Shown: positions 50,137 to 61,200 of the stretch, in pieces
How the letters are laid out: each line of letters begins with the position of its first letter
Position numbering within the stretch: position 1 is the stretch's first letter
DNA from: Tistrella mobilis
GTDB lineage: Bacteria > Pseudomonadota > Alphaproteobacteria > Tistrellales > Tistrellaceae
Direction of reading: 5' to 3'
DNA: 64,000 nucleotides
NCBI RefSeq assembly: GCF_039634785.1
Contig: NZ_JBBIAB010000007.1
Coordinates: 124,001 to 188,000, forward strand
The notes under the pieces: model-generated
What the model was told of the DNA's origin: nothing
The model's database searches: none
The model's input: only the letters and a program-made list of their open reading frames with translations
Program-made: the position numbers and the translations under genes

Positions 50137-50555
50137 GAGCCGACCTTTCCTCCCTGTCCCGCCGTCGGTTGCGTCTTGCCCGGCCTCGGATGGCCCGGGC
50201 TCGCATTCTTGGATCGTGGCACCTTGTCCGGTACCTCGCCGACGCAACGACGATAACGGCGGTGATCGAGAGCTGTCAAATCCAGGTCCAATATTTGGAC
50301 CCGGCCATGTCGTTTCTTTCAAGGCCGTCCGAAAGGCACGCCATACCGATTGCCCTGTTAGCACAAGAGGTCAGATCGCCTGTTCCATATAATGGATCTC
50401 CTGTCACATGGATGCCGGCTGCATCCGGCCGCGCCGGGTCCGTATCATGGTGCCGCGACCTCGACGGATGCACGACCGCCGGGCATGATGGCCGCAGCGA
50501 AGATCACGAAGCCGGGCGCGCCGCGACACCGGCCGGACGACAGGGAGAAACGTGC
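50137..50555. other. Divergent control region with palindromes
   Basis: This 419-base region separates the E1-alpha operon (minus) from the SHGG-protein gene (plus). It is less GC-rich from about 50260 to 50410, contains a 17-base palindrome at 50285 and a TATAAT at 50388-50393 on the plus strand without a convincing -35. No gene is seen. A shared operator for both directions is likely. Confidence 0.5.
50285..50301. promoter_or_regulatory. Candidate operator palindrome
   Basis: GGTCCAATATTTGGACC is a perfect 7-bp inverted repeat with a 3-base spacer, between divergent catabolic genes. It has the size of a GntR-, IclR- or TetR-type dimer site. No regulator gene is adjacent. Confidence 0.55.
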
Positions 50556-51413
50556 ATGGCCGACACGACCACACCGCCTTCTGCCGCCACCAGGCCGATC
50601 GTGGCCGACAGCGTCACCCGCCTGGGGCCCGAGGCGGAAGGGGCGGTGCTGGTGGCCGCCAGCCATGGCGGCGTCTATGCCGCCTATCTGGCGGCGGTGT
50701 CGAAGGTCAGGGGGGTGATCCTGAACGATGCCGGGCTCGGCCTGGATCGCGCCGGAATCGGCGGGCTGGATCTGGCCCAGAAGATCGGCCTTGCCGCCGC
50801 CACCGTTTCCCACGACAGCGCCCGGATCGGCGACGGCCGCGACATGATGGCGCGCGGCCGCATCTCTTACGCCAATGTCGCCGCGATCGCAGCCGGGGTC
50901 GAGCCCGGCCAGAGCTGTGCCGAGGCGGCCGAACGCCTGGCCGCCGCCACCCCGCCCTTCGACCGGCCGGCCCCCTATGCCGAGGCACGCCGGGAACTGG
51001 CCCCGCGCGGGCCGCTGGGACCGCGGATCGTGCTGATCGACAGCGCCGCCCTGGTGAAGGCCGAAGACGCCGGCCAGGTGGTCATCACCGGCAGTCATGG
51101 CGGGCTGATCGGCGGCGACACCTGGAACGCGCTCAAGACCGACGCTTTCGCGGCCGGCTACAACGATGCCGGCATCGGCATCGACGAGGCCGGCACCACC
51201 CGTCTGCCCGCGCTCGACGCCCGGGCCATCGCCGGCTTCGTGGTCAGTTGCAACACCGCCCGGATCGGCGAGGCCGCCTCTACCTACGAAGACGGCCTCG
51301 TCAGCCGGGTCAACCGCCGCGCCCATGCGCTGGGCCTGCGCGAGGGCCAGTCGGCGCGGGAAGCGGTGGAGATCCTGATGGACGCCATGGAAGGCCGGAT
51401 CGAAACGGCCTGA
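50556..51413 (+). CDS. Unrecognised protein with an internal duplication (two SHGG half-motifs)
   Basis: The ATG at MADTTTPPSA follows GGGAGAAA and gives 285 residues with no signal or membrane segment. Two halves resemble each other. VLVAASHGGVYAAYLAA with GVILNDAGLGLDRAG and SARIGDGRD matches VVITGSHGGLIGGDT with AGYNDAGIGIDEAG and TARIGEAAS. The repeated SHGG and NDAGxGxDxAG look like a ligand-binding or catalytic pair in a pseudo-symmetric fold. I do not recognise the family. It is transcribed away from the E1/TRAP operon and shares its control region, so it probably acts in the same pathway. Confidence 0.72.
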   Translation: MADTTTPPSAATRPIVADSVTRLGPEAEGAVLVAASHGGVYAAYLAAVSKVRGVILNDAGLGLDRAGIGGLDLAQKIGLAAATVSHDSARIGDGRDMMARGRISYANVAAIAAGVEPGQSCAEAAERLAAATPPFDRPAPYAEARRELAPRGPLGPRIVLIDSAALVKAEDAGQVVITGSHGGLIGGDTWNALKTDAFAAGYNDAGIGIDEAGTTRLPALDARAIAGFVVSCNTARIGEAASTYEDGLVSRVNRRAHALGLREGQSAREAVEILMDAMEGRIETA

Positions 51414-53096
51414 TCACCCGGCCCGGATCTGTCGCAGGAATCCGGCCATCTCCCCCTTCAGCCGATTGGTCTGTCCGTCCACCTCGCGTGCACCGTCGAG
51501 CAACGCCGCGGCACTGGTGCCGGTTTCGGTGGCGTCGCGCCCCACACCGCGCGCATTGGTCGAGGCGTCGCCTGCCGCCCGGGCGGCTTCGACCACCGTG
51601 CGGGTGATGTCCGCCGTGGCCGCCGCCTGCTCTTCGGCCGCCGCGGCCACGGCCGCCGACATGCTCTGAATATCGCGGATGACACGGCCGATGCGATGCA
51701 TCGCCTCGACCATCTCCGTCGCGGCCGACTGTATGGCGCCGATCTGCCCGCCGATTTCGCCGGTCGCCCTGGCGGTCTGATTGGCGAGCGACTTGACCTC
51801 GCCGGCCACCACCGCGAAGCCCTTGCCCGCCTCGCCGGCCCGCGCCGCTTCGATCGTCGCATTCAGGGCAAGCAGATTGGTCCGTGCCGCGATGTCCGAG
51901 ATCAGGGCGATCACGTCGTCGATGCGTGCCGACGCCTCGACCAGGGCGCGGACACGCGCCTCGGTGGCATCGGCTTCGCTAACGGCCTGTGCGGCGGTCA
52001 CCGCAGCCCGCCCGACCTGCCCTGCAACCTCGCGGATCGAGGCCGACAATTCCTCGGCCGCCGCCGCCGCCGTTTCCACATGGCTGGCCGCACGCTCTGC
52101 CCCCGCCGATGCGGCGCCGGCCTGGGCATCGGTGCGGCGGGCCGCATCGGCGACATTGCCTGCAACCACCGTCATGCGCGAGGCCGCGCCGGCCACGACC
52201 TCCATCGCCCCGCCGACACTCGTTTCGAACCGTGCGGCCAGCTCGGCCAGCTGGGCCCGCCGTTCCTGCTCGGCCTGATGGCGGCGGCTCTCCTGCTCGC
52301 CACGCAGCCGCGCGGCCTCGGCGCTGCCGTTGCGCAGCACCAGAACCGCCCGGGCCAGGGCACCGATTTCGTCATGGCGGGCCGTCGCCGGAACCTCGGC
52401 GTCCAGCGCGCCGCCGGCAATGGCGGCAACCGTGCCGGTCAGCCGGTTGAAGGGCCGGATCACCCGATAGGCCACCAGCAGCATGCCGGCAAGCGTCGAG
52501 ACCAGCGCCAGAACGATCAGGGCCAGAGACGACACTTCGGCATCCGCCTGGGCATCATGCGCATGGCGGTAGACGGTGGCAGCCGAACTGACCTGAACGC
52601 CGATCAGACGATCGATCGAGGCCGTCACCGGATCGATCGCCGCATACAGGGTGTCGCGTACGAAACGATCGAGACCGTCGGTGTCGCTTGCGGCCACGAT
52701 CGCCGCCAGACGGCCGACTTCCACATCGGCGGCGCGCATCAGCCGGTCGGCCGCACCGGCCAGCTCCGCCTCCTCTCCGCCGGACAACCCCGCACGGTAT
52801 TCCGCCCAGCGGGCAGCGATCTGCCCACGCGCGGCATCGATCGACGCCGCGGTCGTCGCGCGATCGGCATTGCCGTTCCGGAGCTTGTGCGCTGCATCGA
52901 CGATGGACACCGCATAGGCATCCGAAATCGCCTTCAGCGCCTGCAACGGTATCACCCTGTCGATATAGACCCGCTCGAGCGCGGCATCCGCCCGAACCAG
53001 GGCACGCTGCCCGTTCATCGCCACCAGGACCGCAACCACACCCAACAGGCCAAGCACGGCAAACAGCGTGCCCCTGACCGTCAACACCCTCCGCAT
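51414..53096 (-). CDS. Transmembrane methyl-accepting chemotaxis protein
   Basis: The ATG at [16 protein letters not shown] follows GGAGAGAG and gives 560 residues. The first membrane helix is about 8-27. A four-helix-bundle-like periplasmic domain ([20 protein letters not shown]; TarH/4HB type) spans to about 185, a second helix is [20 protein letters not shown], then HAMP, and the signalling tip is [20 protein letters not shown]. The 4HB ligand is not predictable. No methylesterase-docking pentapeptide is seen at the C-terminus. Confidence 0.92.
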   Translation of the reverse strand: MRRVLTVRGTLFAVLGLLGVVAVLVAMNGQRALVRADAALERVYIDRVIPLQALKAISDAYAVSIVDAAHKLRNGNADRATTAASIDAARGQIAARWAEYRAGLSGGEEAELAGAADRLMRAADVEVGRLAAIVAASDTDGLDRFVRDTLYAAIDPVTASIDRLIGVQVSSAATVYRHAHDAQADAEVSSLALIVLALVSTLAGMLLVAYRVIRPFNRLTGTVAAIAGGALDAEVPATARHDEIGALARAVLVLRNGSAEAARLRGEQESRRHQAEQERRAQLAELAARFETSVGGAMEVVAGAASRMTVVAGNVADAARRTDAQAGAASAGAERAASHVETAAAAAEELSASIREVAGQVGRAAVTAAQAVSEADATEARVRALVEASARIDDVIALISDIAARTNLLALNATIEAARAGEAGKGFAVVAGEVKSLANQTARATGEIGGQIGAIQSAATEMVEAMHRIGRVIRDIQSMSAAVAAAAEEQAAATADITRTVVEAARAAGDASTNARGVGRDATETGTSAAALLDGAREVDGQTNRLKGEMAGFLRQIRAG

Positions 53097-53243
53097 GCAC
53101 TCTCTCCATCCGAGTGGCGGCACCGTATCGCCCTCTCCCTCCCATCAAGAGCGATCGCCCGATGGCAGAATGATGACTCAGACGGCGCGTCCACCGGAAC
53201 AACCGTTAAGGGAGAGGCGCATATTGCGGGAAAGGGGGCCGGG

Positions 53244-54854
53244 TCAGACGGCGGCGCGGGCCTCGAAGGCCTGTTTATAGGGCTCGCGCAGTTCGCGCTT
53301 CAGCACCTTGCCGATCGGGCTGCGCGGCAGCTCGTCGCGCAGTTCCACCGCCGACAGCCGCTGTGCCTTGCCCAGCCGCTCATTGGCCCAGGCGCGGATC
53401 TCCTCGGCGGTCGCCTGCTGCCCCGGCTTCAGAACCACCAGTCCGAGCGGGGTTTCGCCCCACTCCCGGCTGGGCACGCCGATCACCGCGGCATCGGCGA
53501 CGGCCGGATGGGCGAAGAGCACCGCCTCCAGATCGACCGCATAGATGTTGAAGCCGCCCGAGATGATCATGTCCTTGCGCCGGTCGAGCAGGCGGACGAA
53601 GCCGTCCTCGTCGATCGCGCCCATATCGCCCGAGCGGAAGAACACCCGGCCCTCGGCGTCATGCCAGAGCATTTCCTCGGTCTTCTCGTCCAGGTTGTGG
53701 TAGCCGCTCATCATCGCGGGACCACGGCCGACCAGTTCGCCGATCTGCCCCGGGGGCAGTTGCCGCCCCTCTTCGTCGATCACCAGGATCTCGGCGCCGG
53801 CCGAGGGGCGGCCCACGGTATCGAGCTTGTCGGGATAGGCGATGACGTCGAGCAGGCACGAGATGCCACCCTCGGTCAGGCCGTAGATCTCGATCATGCC
53901 GCCGGGCCAGCGCCGGGCGATCTCGCGCTTCACCTCGGCCCTGAGCGGCGCGCTGGTCGACAGCTTCATCTGGAAGGACGACAGGTCGCGGCGGTCGAAA
54001 TCCGGATGGTCGAGGATGCGGGTATACTGCACCGGCACCAGCATGGCATGGGTCGCCCGCTTCGCCTCGGCCAGTTCCAGGAAGCGGCCGGCATCGAATT
54101 TGGCCATCAGCACCGCAAGCCCGCCGAACAGCACCGTCGGCAGCAGGGCGGCCAGCGTGGTGTTGGAATAGATCGGGGTCGAGACGATCGACACGGTGTC
54201 GGGGCCGAAGCCCATGGTCTGGATGCGCCGGGTCTGCGCACCGCGCATCTGATGGCTGTGGACGATGCCCTTGGGCACCCCGGTGGTGCCCGAGCTGTAG
54301 ATGATGTTGAAGAGGTCGAGCGCCTCGATCACCACCGGGGCAGGCGTGGCGGGGGCAGAGGCCAGCCAGTCGGCAAAGCCGGTCCACTCGCCGCCGGGCC
54401 ACTCGCCGCCGGTCGCCATGTCGAAGCCGATCAGCCGGGCATCGCCCAGCCGATCCAGCGCCGGTTCGATCAGCGGCAGCGAATAGGCATCCACCGCCAG
54501 CAGGCGGGCGCCGGAATCCTGTACCATCGCCGCCAGCTGTTCGGCACTCGCCAGCGTCGAGAGCGGCACCGCGCAGGCGCCGGCCCGCAAGGTCGCCATA
54601 TAGAGCGCCAGCACGTCGACCGCATTGCGGGCCAGCATCGCGACCTTGTCGCCGCGACCGATCCCGTCCTGCTGAAGGGCGGCGGCGATGGCATCGATCC
54701 GGGCATTGAAGCCCTGCCAGTCGAGGGAGGTGGTCTCGTCCTCGACGGCCGGTGCGCCGGGCCGTTCGGCGGCATGGGCGCGGATCGCGTCGCTGATGTT
54801 CTGGAAAGCGTCGGCGTTGTCGCGGATATGGTCGGTCAAAGTCTGGCGGCGCAT
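53244..54854 (-). CDS. Acyl-CoA ligase (ANL superfamily)
   Basis: The ATG at MRRQTLTDHI gives 536 residues. P-loop NIIYSSGTTGVPKGIVHSH, A5 IEIYGLTEGG, A7 FFRSGDMG, A8 RRKDMIISGGFNIYAVDLE and the A10 lysine in PIGKVLKREL are all present, as in fatty or aromatic acyl-CoA ligases. It activates a carboxylic acid through acyl-AMP to the CoA thioester. It is independent of the partial ligase at the window start. The next genes upstream on this strand (YcgN, thioesterase, GST, Fe-ADH) may be co-transcribed across a 110-base gap. Confidence 0.9.
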   Translation of the reverse strand: MRRQTLTDHIRDNADAFQNISDAIRAHAAERPGAPAVEDETTSLDWQGFNARIDAIAAALQQDGIGRGDKVAMLARNAVDVLALYMATLRAGACAVPLSTLASAEQLAAMVQDSGARLLAVDAYSLPLIEPALDRLGDARLIGFDMATGGEWPGGEWTGFADWLASAPATPAPVVIEALDLFNIIYSSGTTGVPKGIVHSHQMRGAQTRRIQTMGFGPDTVSIVSTPIYSNTTLAALLPTVLFGGLAVLMAKFDAGRFLELAEAKRATHAMLVPVQYTRILDHPDFDRRDLSSFQMKLSTSAPLRAEVKREIARRWPGGMIEIYGLTEGGISCLLDVIAYPDKLDTVGRPSAGAEILVIDEEGRQLPPGQIGELVGRGPAMMSGYHNLDEKTEEMLWHDAEGRVFFRSGDMGAIDEDGFVRLLDRRKDMIISGGFNIYAVDLEAVLFAHPAVADAAVIGVPSREWGETPLGLVVLKPGQQATAEEIRAWANERLGKAQRLSAVELRDELPRSPIGKVLKRELREPYKQAFEARAAV

Positions 54855-54964
54855 GGTCTGGCGGTCCTCCGGTGCCGCGTTCTGCGCGGCGTCATGGTTG
54901 CGACCATCGAACGCCCCCGCATCGCAGCGGTCAAGACGGCGGCCCCGGCGTCCGCGCTGCGGAA

Positions 54965-55426
54965 TTAATCGGGCCAGGAGGCGACCCGGTCGAACAGCCG
55001 ATCCTCGTCCACCGTCTCTTCCGAGACCACCCGGCCATGGGCGCCGACCCCGGCGCGGCGGACGGATCCCGGATCGCCCGAGACCAGCGGATGCCACCAG
55101 GGCAGATCGCGGCCTTCCGCCACCAGCCGGTAGGCGCAGGTGGCCGGCATCCAGTCGAGCGCGCCCAGATTGTCGGGCGTCAGCACCACGCAATCGGGCA
55201 CGATGGCCTTGCGGTTGGGATAGTCGCGGCAGCGGCAGCTGTCGCAGTCGAGCAGACGGCAGGCGACATCGGTCGAGAGCACCGCACCGGTGTCCTCGTC
55301 CTCCATCTTGACCAGGCAGCACTTGCCGCAGCCGTCGCAGAGGGCATCCCATTCCTCGCCGCTCAACCGGTCGAGCGGCTTCGCCTTCCAGAACGGGATG
55401 CCGCTGCCGGCCGCACCTGCCGACAT
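54965..55426 (-). CDS. ycgN: YcgN-family cysteine-cluster protein
   Basis: The ATG at MSAGAAGSG overlaps the thioesterase stop, giving 153 residues. [18 protein letters not shown] and [17 protein letters not shown] are the eight-cysteine zinc/iron-cluster signature of the UPF0260/YcgN family, and [20 protein letters not shown] is also typical. Function is unknown across the family. Confidence 0.9.
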   Translation of the reverse strand: MSAGAAGSGIPFWKAKPLDRLSGEEWDALCDGCGKCCLVKMEDEDTGAVLSTDVACRLLDCDSCRCRDYPNRKAIVPDCVVLTPDNLGALDWMPATCAYRLVAEGRDLPWWHPLVSGDPGSVRRAGVGAHGRVVSEETVDEDRLFDRVASWPD

Positions 55427-55863
55427 CAGCCCACCACCAGCGGTTCGAGAGCGGCCCTGAGCGCCGGCGGCAGCGGCACCGGCCGGCGGGTCTTGCGGTC
55501 GACATAGACATGCACGAACCGGCCCTCGGCGGCCGCCAGATCGGCATCGCCGTCGAACAGCGCGATCTCGTAGGCGACCGAGCTGTTGCCGAGCCGGCCG
55601 ACGCGCAGGCCGGCGGTCACCGGCTCGGGGAAGGCGAGCGAGGCCATGTAACGGCAGGCGCTTTCGACGACCAGGCCGATGACGTTGCCGCCATGGATGT
55701 CGAGCGCGTCGCGGCGGATCAAGTACTCGTTCACCACAGTGTCGAAATAGCTGTAATAGACCACGTTGTTCACATGGCCATAGACGTCGTTGTCCATCCA
55801 CCGGGTGGTGATCGGCAGGAAATGGCGATAGTCGGCGCGGGTGCCGCGGGCCGGCGTGGTCAT
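55426..55863 (-). CDS. 4-hydroxybenzoyl-CoA-type hotdog thioesterase
   Basis: The ATG at [12 protein letters not shown] gives 145 residues. [24 protein letters not shown] is the 4HBT/FadM-type motif, with the catalytic aspartate or its neighbour at [10 protein letters not shown], followed by the hotdog strands. It hydrolyses acyl-CoA thioesters of unknown chain type. The start overlaps the GST stop and the stop overlaps the ycgN start. Confidence 0.88.
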   Translation of the reverse strand: MTTPARGTRADYRHFLPITTRWMDNDVYGHVNNVVYYSYFDTVVNEYLIRRDALDIHGGNVIGLVVESACRYMASLAFPEPVTAGLRVGRLGNSSVAYEIALFDGDADLAAAEGRFVHVYVDRKTRRPVPLPPALRAALEPLVVG

Positions 55864-56561
55864 GCGGTCTCTCCGTCCTGGAGCGGGTCTTGGATGTCGC
55901 CATGGCGGGCGAGCACGGCCGCGACCCGGGGCACGGCCCGAGCCCTGCCGGCGATGGCGCCCAGATGCGGGGTTACCCCGGCAAAGCGGGCACGCCCGCC
56001 GGTCCAGGCGCTCATCACGACCAGATAAAGATCGATGGCAGAGAAGCGGCTGCCCAGGAACCAGGGCCCGGCGGGGTCGGCCGCGGCTTCGAGCATCCGC
56101 CACAGCCCGTCGCGCCGCACCTGCATGCCGGCGCGGAAACCGGCGAGCGGTTCGCCTGCCAGGCCGGCATCGTCGGCATGTTCGGGCACGGTGACCGCCG
56201 GATAGATTTCAGCCACCAGGAAGACCAGCCAGCGCAGGAAGACGGGCCGGAGCGGATCGCCCGCCGCCGGCACCAGTTCCGCCCCGCGCGGGCCGGCCAG
56301 ATCGGCCAGATGCAGCAGGATGGCGGCAGTTTCGGTCATCACCAGATCGCGCCCATCCGGCGCGGCGCCGGGGATCACCAGCACCGGCACCTTGCCGGTG
56401 GGGTTGAGCGCCAGCAGCCGGTCGCGGCCGGGCCCGGGCTCCCGATAGGGCAGATCCTCAAGGACATGGGGCAGCCCCAGCAGAGCGAGCGCCATCTCGA
56501 CGATCGCCGAGCCACAGCCCGGCGATCCGATCAGGGTAAGCGGGGCTGCATCATCGGTCAT
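55860..56561 (-). CDS. Glutathione S-transferase-like protein
   Basis: The ATG at MTDDAAPLT gives 233 residues. [20 protein letters not shown] is a GST N-terminal active-site region (Ser/Cys type), [11 protein letters not shown] holds the cis-proline and [14 protein letters not shown] the glutathione-binding SNAIL-like segment (here TETA). The C-terminal helical domain includes [16 protein letters not shown]. Detoxification or isomerase roles are possible. It starts in the stop region of the Fe-ADH gene. Confidence 0.85.
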   Translation of the reverse strand: MTDDAAPLTLIGSPGCGSAIVEMALALLGLPHVLEDLPYREPGPGRDRLLALNPTGKVPVLVIPGAAPDGRDLVMTETAAILLHLADLAGPRGAELVPAAGDPLRPVFLRWLVFLVAEIYPAVTVPEHADDAGLAGEPLAGFRAGMQVRRDGLWRMLEAAADPAGPWFLGSRFSAIDLYLVVMSAWTGGRARFAGVTPHLGAIAGRARAVPRVAAVLARHGDIQDPLQDGETA

Positions 56562-56562
56562 G

Positions 56563-57741
56563 TCAGAGCGCTGCCTCATAGATCGCGCGGGCATCGTCGA
56601 GCGTCACCTCGCGCGGGTTGTTGACCAGCAGCCGGGTCTGCTTCATCGCATCCTCGGCCAGAAGCGGCAGGTGATTATGGCCGACGCCGACCTGGGCCAG
56701 CCGGGTTTCCAGCCCAAGCTCTTCGGTCAGCCCCGCCAGCGCATCGGCGAACCGGGCCGAGACCGCCTTGTCACCGCCTGCCCGATCGAGATCGGGGAAA
56801 ACGATCGGCGCCAGCTCGCCATAGGCCCGTGCCGCCGTCTCGCTCTCCAGATTGAAGCGCAGGACATGCGGCAGCACCAGCGAGTTCGACAGCCCGTGCG
56901 GCACGTGGAAATGGCCGCCAAGCGGATAGGCGAGCGCGTGGACCGCGGCGACCGGGGCATTGGCGAAGGCCTGGCCGGCAAGCAGCGCGCCCAGCATCAT
57001 GTCGGCACGGGCGGCACGGTCGCGACCATCGGTGCAGGCGCGGCGGATGGCGCCGCCCAGCAGGCGCAGCGCCTCGCGCGCCAGCACGTCCGACAGCGGG
57101 TTCTTCTTGTGCGCGCTGGTATAGGCCTCGATCGCGTGGACCATGGCGTCGACACCGGTCGCCGCGGTCACGTTCTTCGGCAGGCCGAGCGTGAGATCGG
57201 CATCCAGCAGCGCCACATCGGGCAGCAGCAGGGGCGAGACCACGCCCTTCTTCTCGGCCGCCCCGGTGGTGACGATCGAGATCGGCGTCACTTCGGAACC
57301 GGTGCCGGCCGTGGTCGGGATCTGGACCAGCGGCAGGCGGCGGCCCTTGGCATTGCCGACGCCATAGATCGTGTCCAGGGCGACAGGGGTTGCGACCAGG
57401 AAGGCCACCAGCTTGGCCACGTCCATCGAGCTGCCGCCGCCCAGGCCGACCACGCCGTCGACACCGGCATCGCGGGCCTCGGCCGCGGCGGTCTCGACCA
57501 CCTCGGCCGGCGGGTCGGCGACCACGCGGTCGAAGATCACCGGCTCCAGCCCTGCGGCGGTCAGGCTTTCGAGCGCGGCATCGGTCAGACCGAACTTCCG
57601 CACCCCGGGGTCGGTGACCACCAGCACCCGCGTCGCCCCGAGATCGCGCATGATCTGGCCGAGCCTGGTGCAGGCCCCCGGCTCGCTGACGATGCTGCGG
57701 GTTGTCTCGAAGACGAAGGACGGTACGGACTGCGGCGACAT
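56563..57741 (-). CDS. Iron-containing alcohol dehydrogenase
   Basis: The ATG at MSPQSVPSF follows GGGAGG and gives 392 residues. GLGGGSSMDVAK is the NAD(P) loop, IPTTAGTGSEVT the family signature, and metal ligands lie in VDAMVHAIEAY and HALAYPLGGHFHVPHG. It interconverts an alcohol and aldehyde or ketone. It is first in the minus-strand operon Fe-ADH, GST, thioesterase, YcgN, where every junction overlaps or nearly touches. Confidence 0.93.
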   Translation of the reverse strand: MSPQSVPSFVFETTRSIVSEPGACTRLGQIMRDLGATRVLVVTDPGVRKFGLTDAALESLTAAGLEPVIFDRVVADPPAEVVETAAAEARDAGVDGVVGLGGGSSMDVAKLVAFLVATPVALDTIYGVGNAKGRRLPLVQIPTTAGTGSEVTPISIVTTGAAEKKGVVSPLLLPDVALLDADLTLGLPKNVTAATGVDAMVHAIEAYTSAHKKNPLSDVLAREALRLLGGAIRRACTDGRDRAARADMMLGALLAGQAFANAPVAAVHALAYPLGGHFHVPHGLSNSLVLPHVLRFNLESETAARAYGELAPIVFPDLDRAGGDKAVSARFADALAGLTEELGLETRLAQVGVGHNHLPLLAEDAMKQTRLLVNNPREVTLDDARAIYEAAL

Positions 57742-58200
57742 GGCGGGCGACCTCCCAGGGGTAGCCGGCATCGGGGCCGGCGGTTCGTTCGTTGATTAAG
57801 GCGCCGGCAGGCCTCGCCGGTCCGGCGGTCAGGATGAGAGCCCCGGCCCCCCGGGTCAAGTCGCTGCCGCACGTGCCACCATGGCATGCATATCCTGCGC
57901 GTGGGATCACTCTGCGGTGTATGTCGGTCCACATGGCGTTCGAACGGTGTCTGGTACTTGACGCATCGGCCGGCCGCGCATCACCATGGCATGTATGGAC
58001 CGGTCGCGAGCTGTCCGTGGCGGGAGATGCCTTTTCCAGAGGCCTGCCCGCCCGCCGCTACCGAAGAGGCAGTGCACCGGCGCCCGGTGCCGGGCCGGTC
58101 CCGTGCCAGTGGTCGCGAGGGAGAGGTAAGGTGGCGGTTTCCGCCGCCCGTCCTGTCGTTTCCCGGACGGCCGCAAGCTCCCAGGGAGGACGGGTCGACG
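57742..58200. other. Divergent control region between Fe-ADH and the ferredoxin oxidoreductase
   Basis: The 459-base gap has no convincing gene; the open frame running into the oxidoreductase is non-family sequence. TTGACG at 57958-57963 with a poor -10 overlapping the second CACCATGGCATG repeat may drive the plus-strand gene. Confidence 0.5.
57877..57996. repeat. Pair of 15-bp direct repeats spaced 105 bp
   Basis: CACCATGGCATGCAT (57877-57891) and CACCATGGCATGTAT (57982-57996) differ at one base. Start-to-start distance is 105 bases, about ten helical turns, so the two would face the same side of DNA. Candidate regulator sites. Confidence 0.65.
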
Positions 58201-61200
58201 ATGGCGACCAGCGATACCGGAACCGCAGAGGCCCGGTCGGAGACCAGCGCCACCACTGCCGCGACCGCCGCGCCGAAGGTGACGCTCGACGACAAGTACA
58301 CGCTGCCCCAGGGCCGCATCTATGTGACCGGCACCCAGGCCCTGGTCCGCGCCCTGCTGCTGCAGGCGGAACGCGACCGTGCGGCCGGGCTGAACACCGG
58401 CGGCTTCGTCTCGGGCTATCGCGGATCGCCGCTGGGCGGCGTCGATCAGGCGCTCTGGCAGGCCCGCAAGCATGTCGACAAGGCCGGGATCGTCTTCAAT
58501 CCGGGTGTGAACGAAGACCTGGCCGCGACCTCGATCTGGGGCACCCAGCAGCTTCATATCGGCGGCGGCACCTCCGACAAGGACGGCGTCTTCGGCCTCT
58601 GGTACGGCAAGGGCCCGGGCGTCGACCGGTCGGGCGATGCCATCAAGCACGCCAATCTTGCCGGCACCGCCCCGGTCGGCGGCGTGGTCGCGGTGTTCGG
58701 CGACGACCATACCGCCAAATCCTCCACCGTCGCCCATCAGTCCGAACCCGGACTGATCGCAGCCCATGTGCCGGTGCTGAACCCGGCGACCATCGGTGAA
58801 CTGGTCGACTATATCCTGGCCGGCTTCGCCCTCTCGCGCGCCTCGGGCTGCTGGGTGGGGGTGAAGGCGCTGGCCGACACGGTCGAAGGCTCGGCCTCGA
58901 TCGAGATCGATCCGGCGCGCCATGCCTTCCGCCTGCCCGACGACGTGACCCCGCCGCCCGGCGGCTATCACATCCGCTGGCCCGACCCACCGGTCGACCA
59001 GGAAGCCCGGCAGTTCCGGCACAAGCTGCCCATGGTCCAGGCCTGGGTGCGGGCCAATGGGCTCGACCGCGTCACCCACGACGCTCCCCGGCGCCGCTTC
59101 GGCATCGTTGCGGTCGGCAAGGCCTGGGGCGACGTGCTGGAGGCGCTCGACCTGCTGGGCGTCGACGAGGCCCGCCTCGCCGCCCATGGCATCGCCATCT
59201 ACAAACCCGCCCTGGTCTGGCCGCTGGAGCCGGTCAACGCCGTGCGCTTCGCACGCGGCCTCGACGAGGTGCTGGTGGTCGAAGAGAAGAAGGCGATCGT
59301 CGAAGAACAGCTCGCCCGCCTGCTCTACGGCCTGCCGGATGCCGAACGTCCGCGGCTTTCGGGCAAGACCGATGCCGAAGGCCGGCCGCTTTTCCCGCAG
59401 GACGGGGCGCTCGATCCGCTCGACATCGCCCGCGCCATCGCCGTGCGCTTCGGCCTCGACGATGCCTCCAGGGCGCTCGCCTCGGCCTGCGGCGGTGCCG
59501 CCGCGGGGGCGGCGGCCTCTGCCGGCAACGAGCCGCCGCTGCCCGGCCGCTCGCCCTGGTTCTGCTCGGGCTGCCCCCATAACAGTTCGACGAAACTGCC
59601 CGAGGGCAGCCGCGCGCTGGCCGGCATCGGCTGCCACGGCATGGCGATCTACATGCCCAATCGCCGCACCACGCTCTGGAGCCATATGGGCGCCGAAGGG
59701 GCGGCCTGGATCGGCCAGGCGCCGTTCTCGAAGGACGGCCATATCTTCCAGAATCTGGGGGACGGCACCTATTTCCATTCGGGCCTGCTCGCCATCCGCG
59801 CGGCGATCGCGGCCAAGGTGAACATTACCTACAAGATCCTCTACAACGATGCGGTCGCCATGACCGGCGGCCAGCCGGTCGACGGCCAGCTGCTGCCCTG
59901 GCAGATCACCCGCCAGGTCTCGGCCGAAGGGGCCGCCCGGGTGGTGGTGGTGACCGACGAGCCCGACAAATACCCCGCCGCCACGCCCTGGGCCGAGGGC
60001 GTGACCATCCGCCCGCGCGACGAGCTGGACCAGGTCCAGCGCGAACTGCGCGAGACGCCGGGCGTGACCGTGCTGCTCTACGACCAGACCTGCGCCGCCG
60101 AAAAGCGCCGGCGCCGCAAGCGCGGCACCATGGCCGATCCGGATCTGCGCGCCTTCATCAATCCCCGGGTCTGCGAGGGCTGCGGCGATTGCGGCACCAC
60201 CTCCAACTGCGTGTCGGTGAAGCCGCTGGAGACCGCCTTCGGCCGCAAGCGCCAGATCGATCAGTCGAGCTGCAACAAGGATTTCTCCTGCGTCGAAGGC
60301 TTCTGCCCCAGCTTCGTGACCGTGACCGGTGCCAGGCCGGCGAAGCGCGCGGCCGCGCCCAAGCCCAAGGCGGCGGGGACCGACGGCCCGGCACCGGATG
60401 AGGGCCTGCCCCTGCCCAAGGTGCCGCCGGCCGCAAGCGGCCGGGCCAACATCCTGGTCACCGGCATCGGCGGGACCGGCATCGTCACCATCGGTGCGCT
60501 GATCGGCATGGCCGCCCATATCGAAGGCCGGGCGGTTTCGGTGCTCGACCAGACCGGTCTTGCTCAGAAGAACGGTGCCGTCACCTCGCATGTCCGGGTG
60601 GCGCCGGTCACCACCCCGCCCCCGGGTGGGCGGGTGCCGCCGGCCTCGCTCGATGCGCTGATCGCCGCCGACATGGTGGTGGCCGCCGGCGCGGAAGCCC
60701 GCGCCACCTATGCCGCCGGCCGCACCCGCGGCGTTGCCAACACCCATGTCGTGCCACTCGCCTCTTTCGCGATCCAGCCCGACATGAAGCTGGGCGATGG
60801 GGCGACCGCGATGGCAGTGGAGGCCTCGATCGGCCGGGATGCGCTGGAGCGGATCGATGCCACCCGCATCGCCCGGGCGCTGTTCGGCGACAGCCTTTAT
60901 GCCAACCCCTTCCTGCTCGGCCTCGCCTGGCAGAAGGGGCTGGTGCCGGTGGGGCTGGAGGCGCTGCGCGAGGCGATCCGGCTGAACGGCCAGGCGGTGG
61001 CGATGAACCTGCAGGCCTTCGCCTGGGGCCGCAAGGCCGCCGTCGACCGCGCCGCGGTGCTGCGGGCCGCCGGGCTCGACCAGCCGGCCACCGAAACCGC
61101 CCTGCCGCGTGTGGCCGAAGGCCCGGATCCGGAGACGGCGCCTCTGCCCGAACTCGTGGCCTTCTATGCCGACGAGCTGGTGCGCTATCAGGACAGCGCC

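Noticed and set aside
50388..50393. TATAAT as a plus-strand promoter of the SHGG gene
   Set aside because: No -35 hexamer at 15-19 bases; kept only as a note in the control-region entry.
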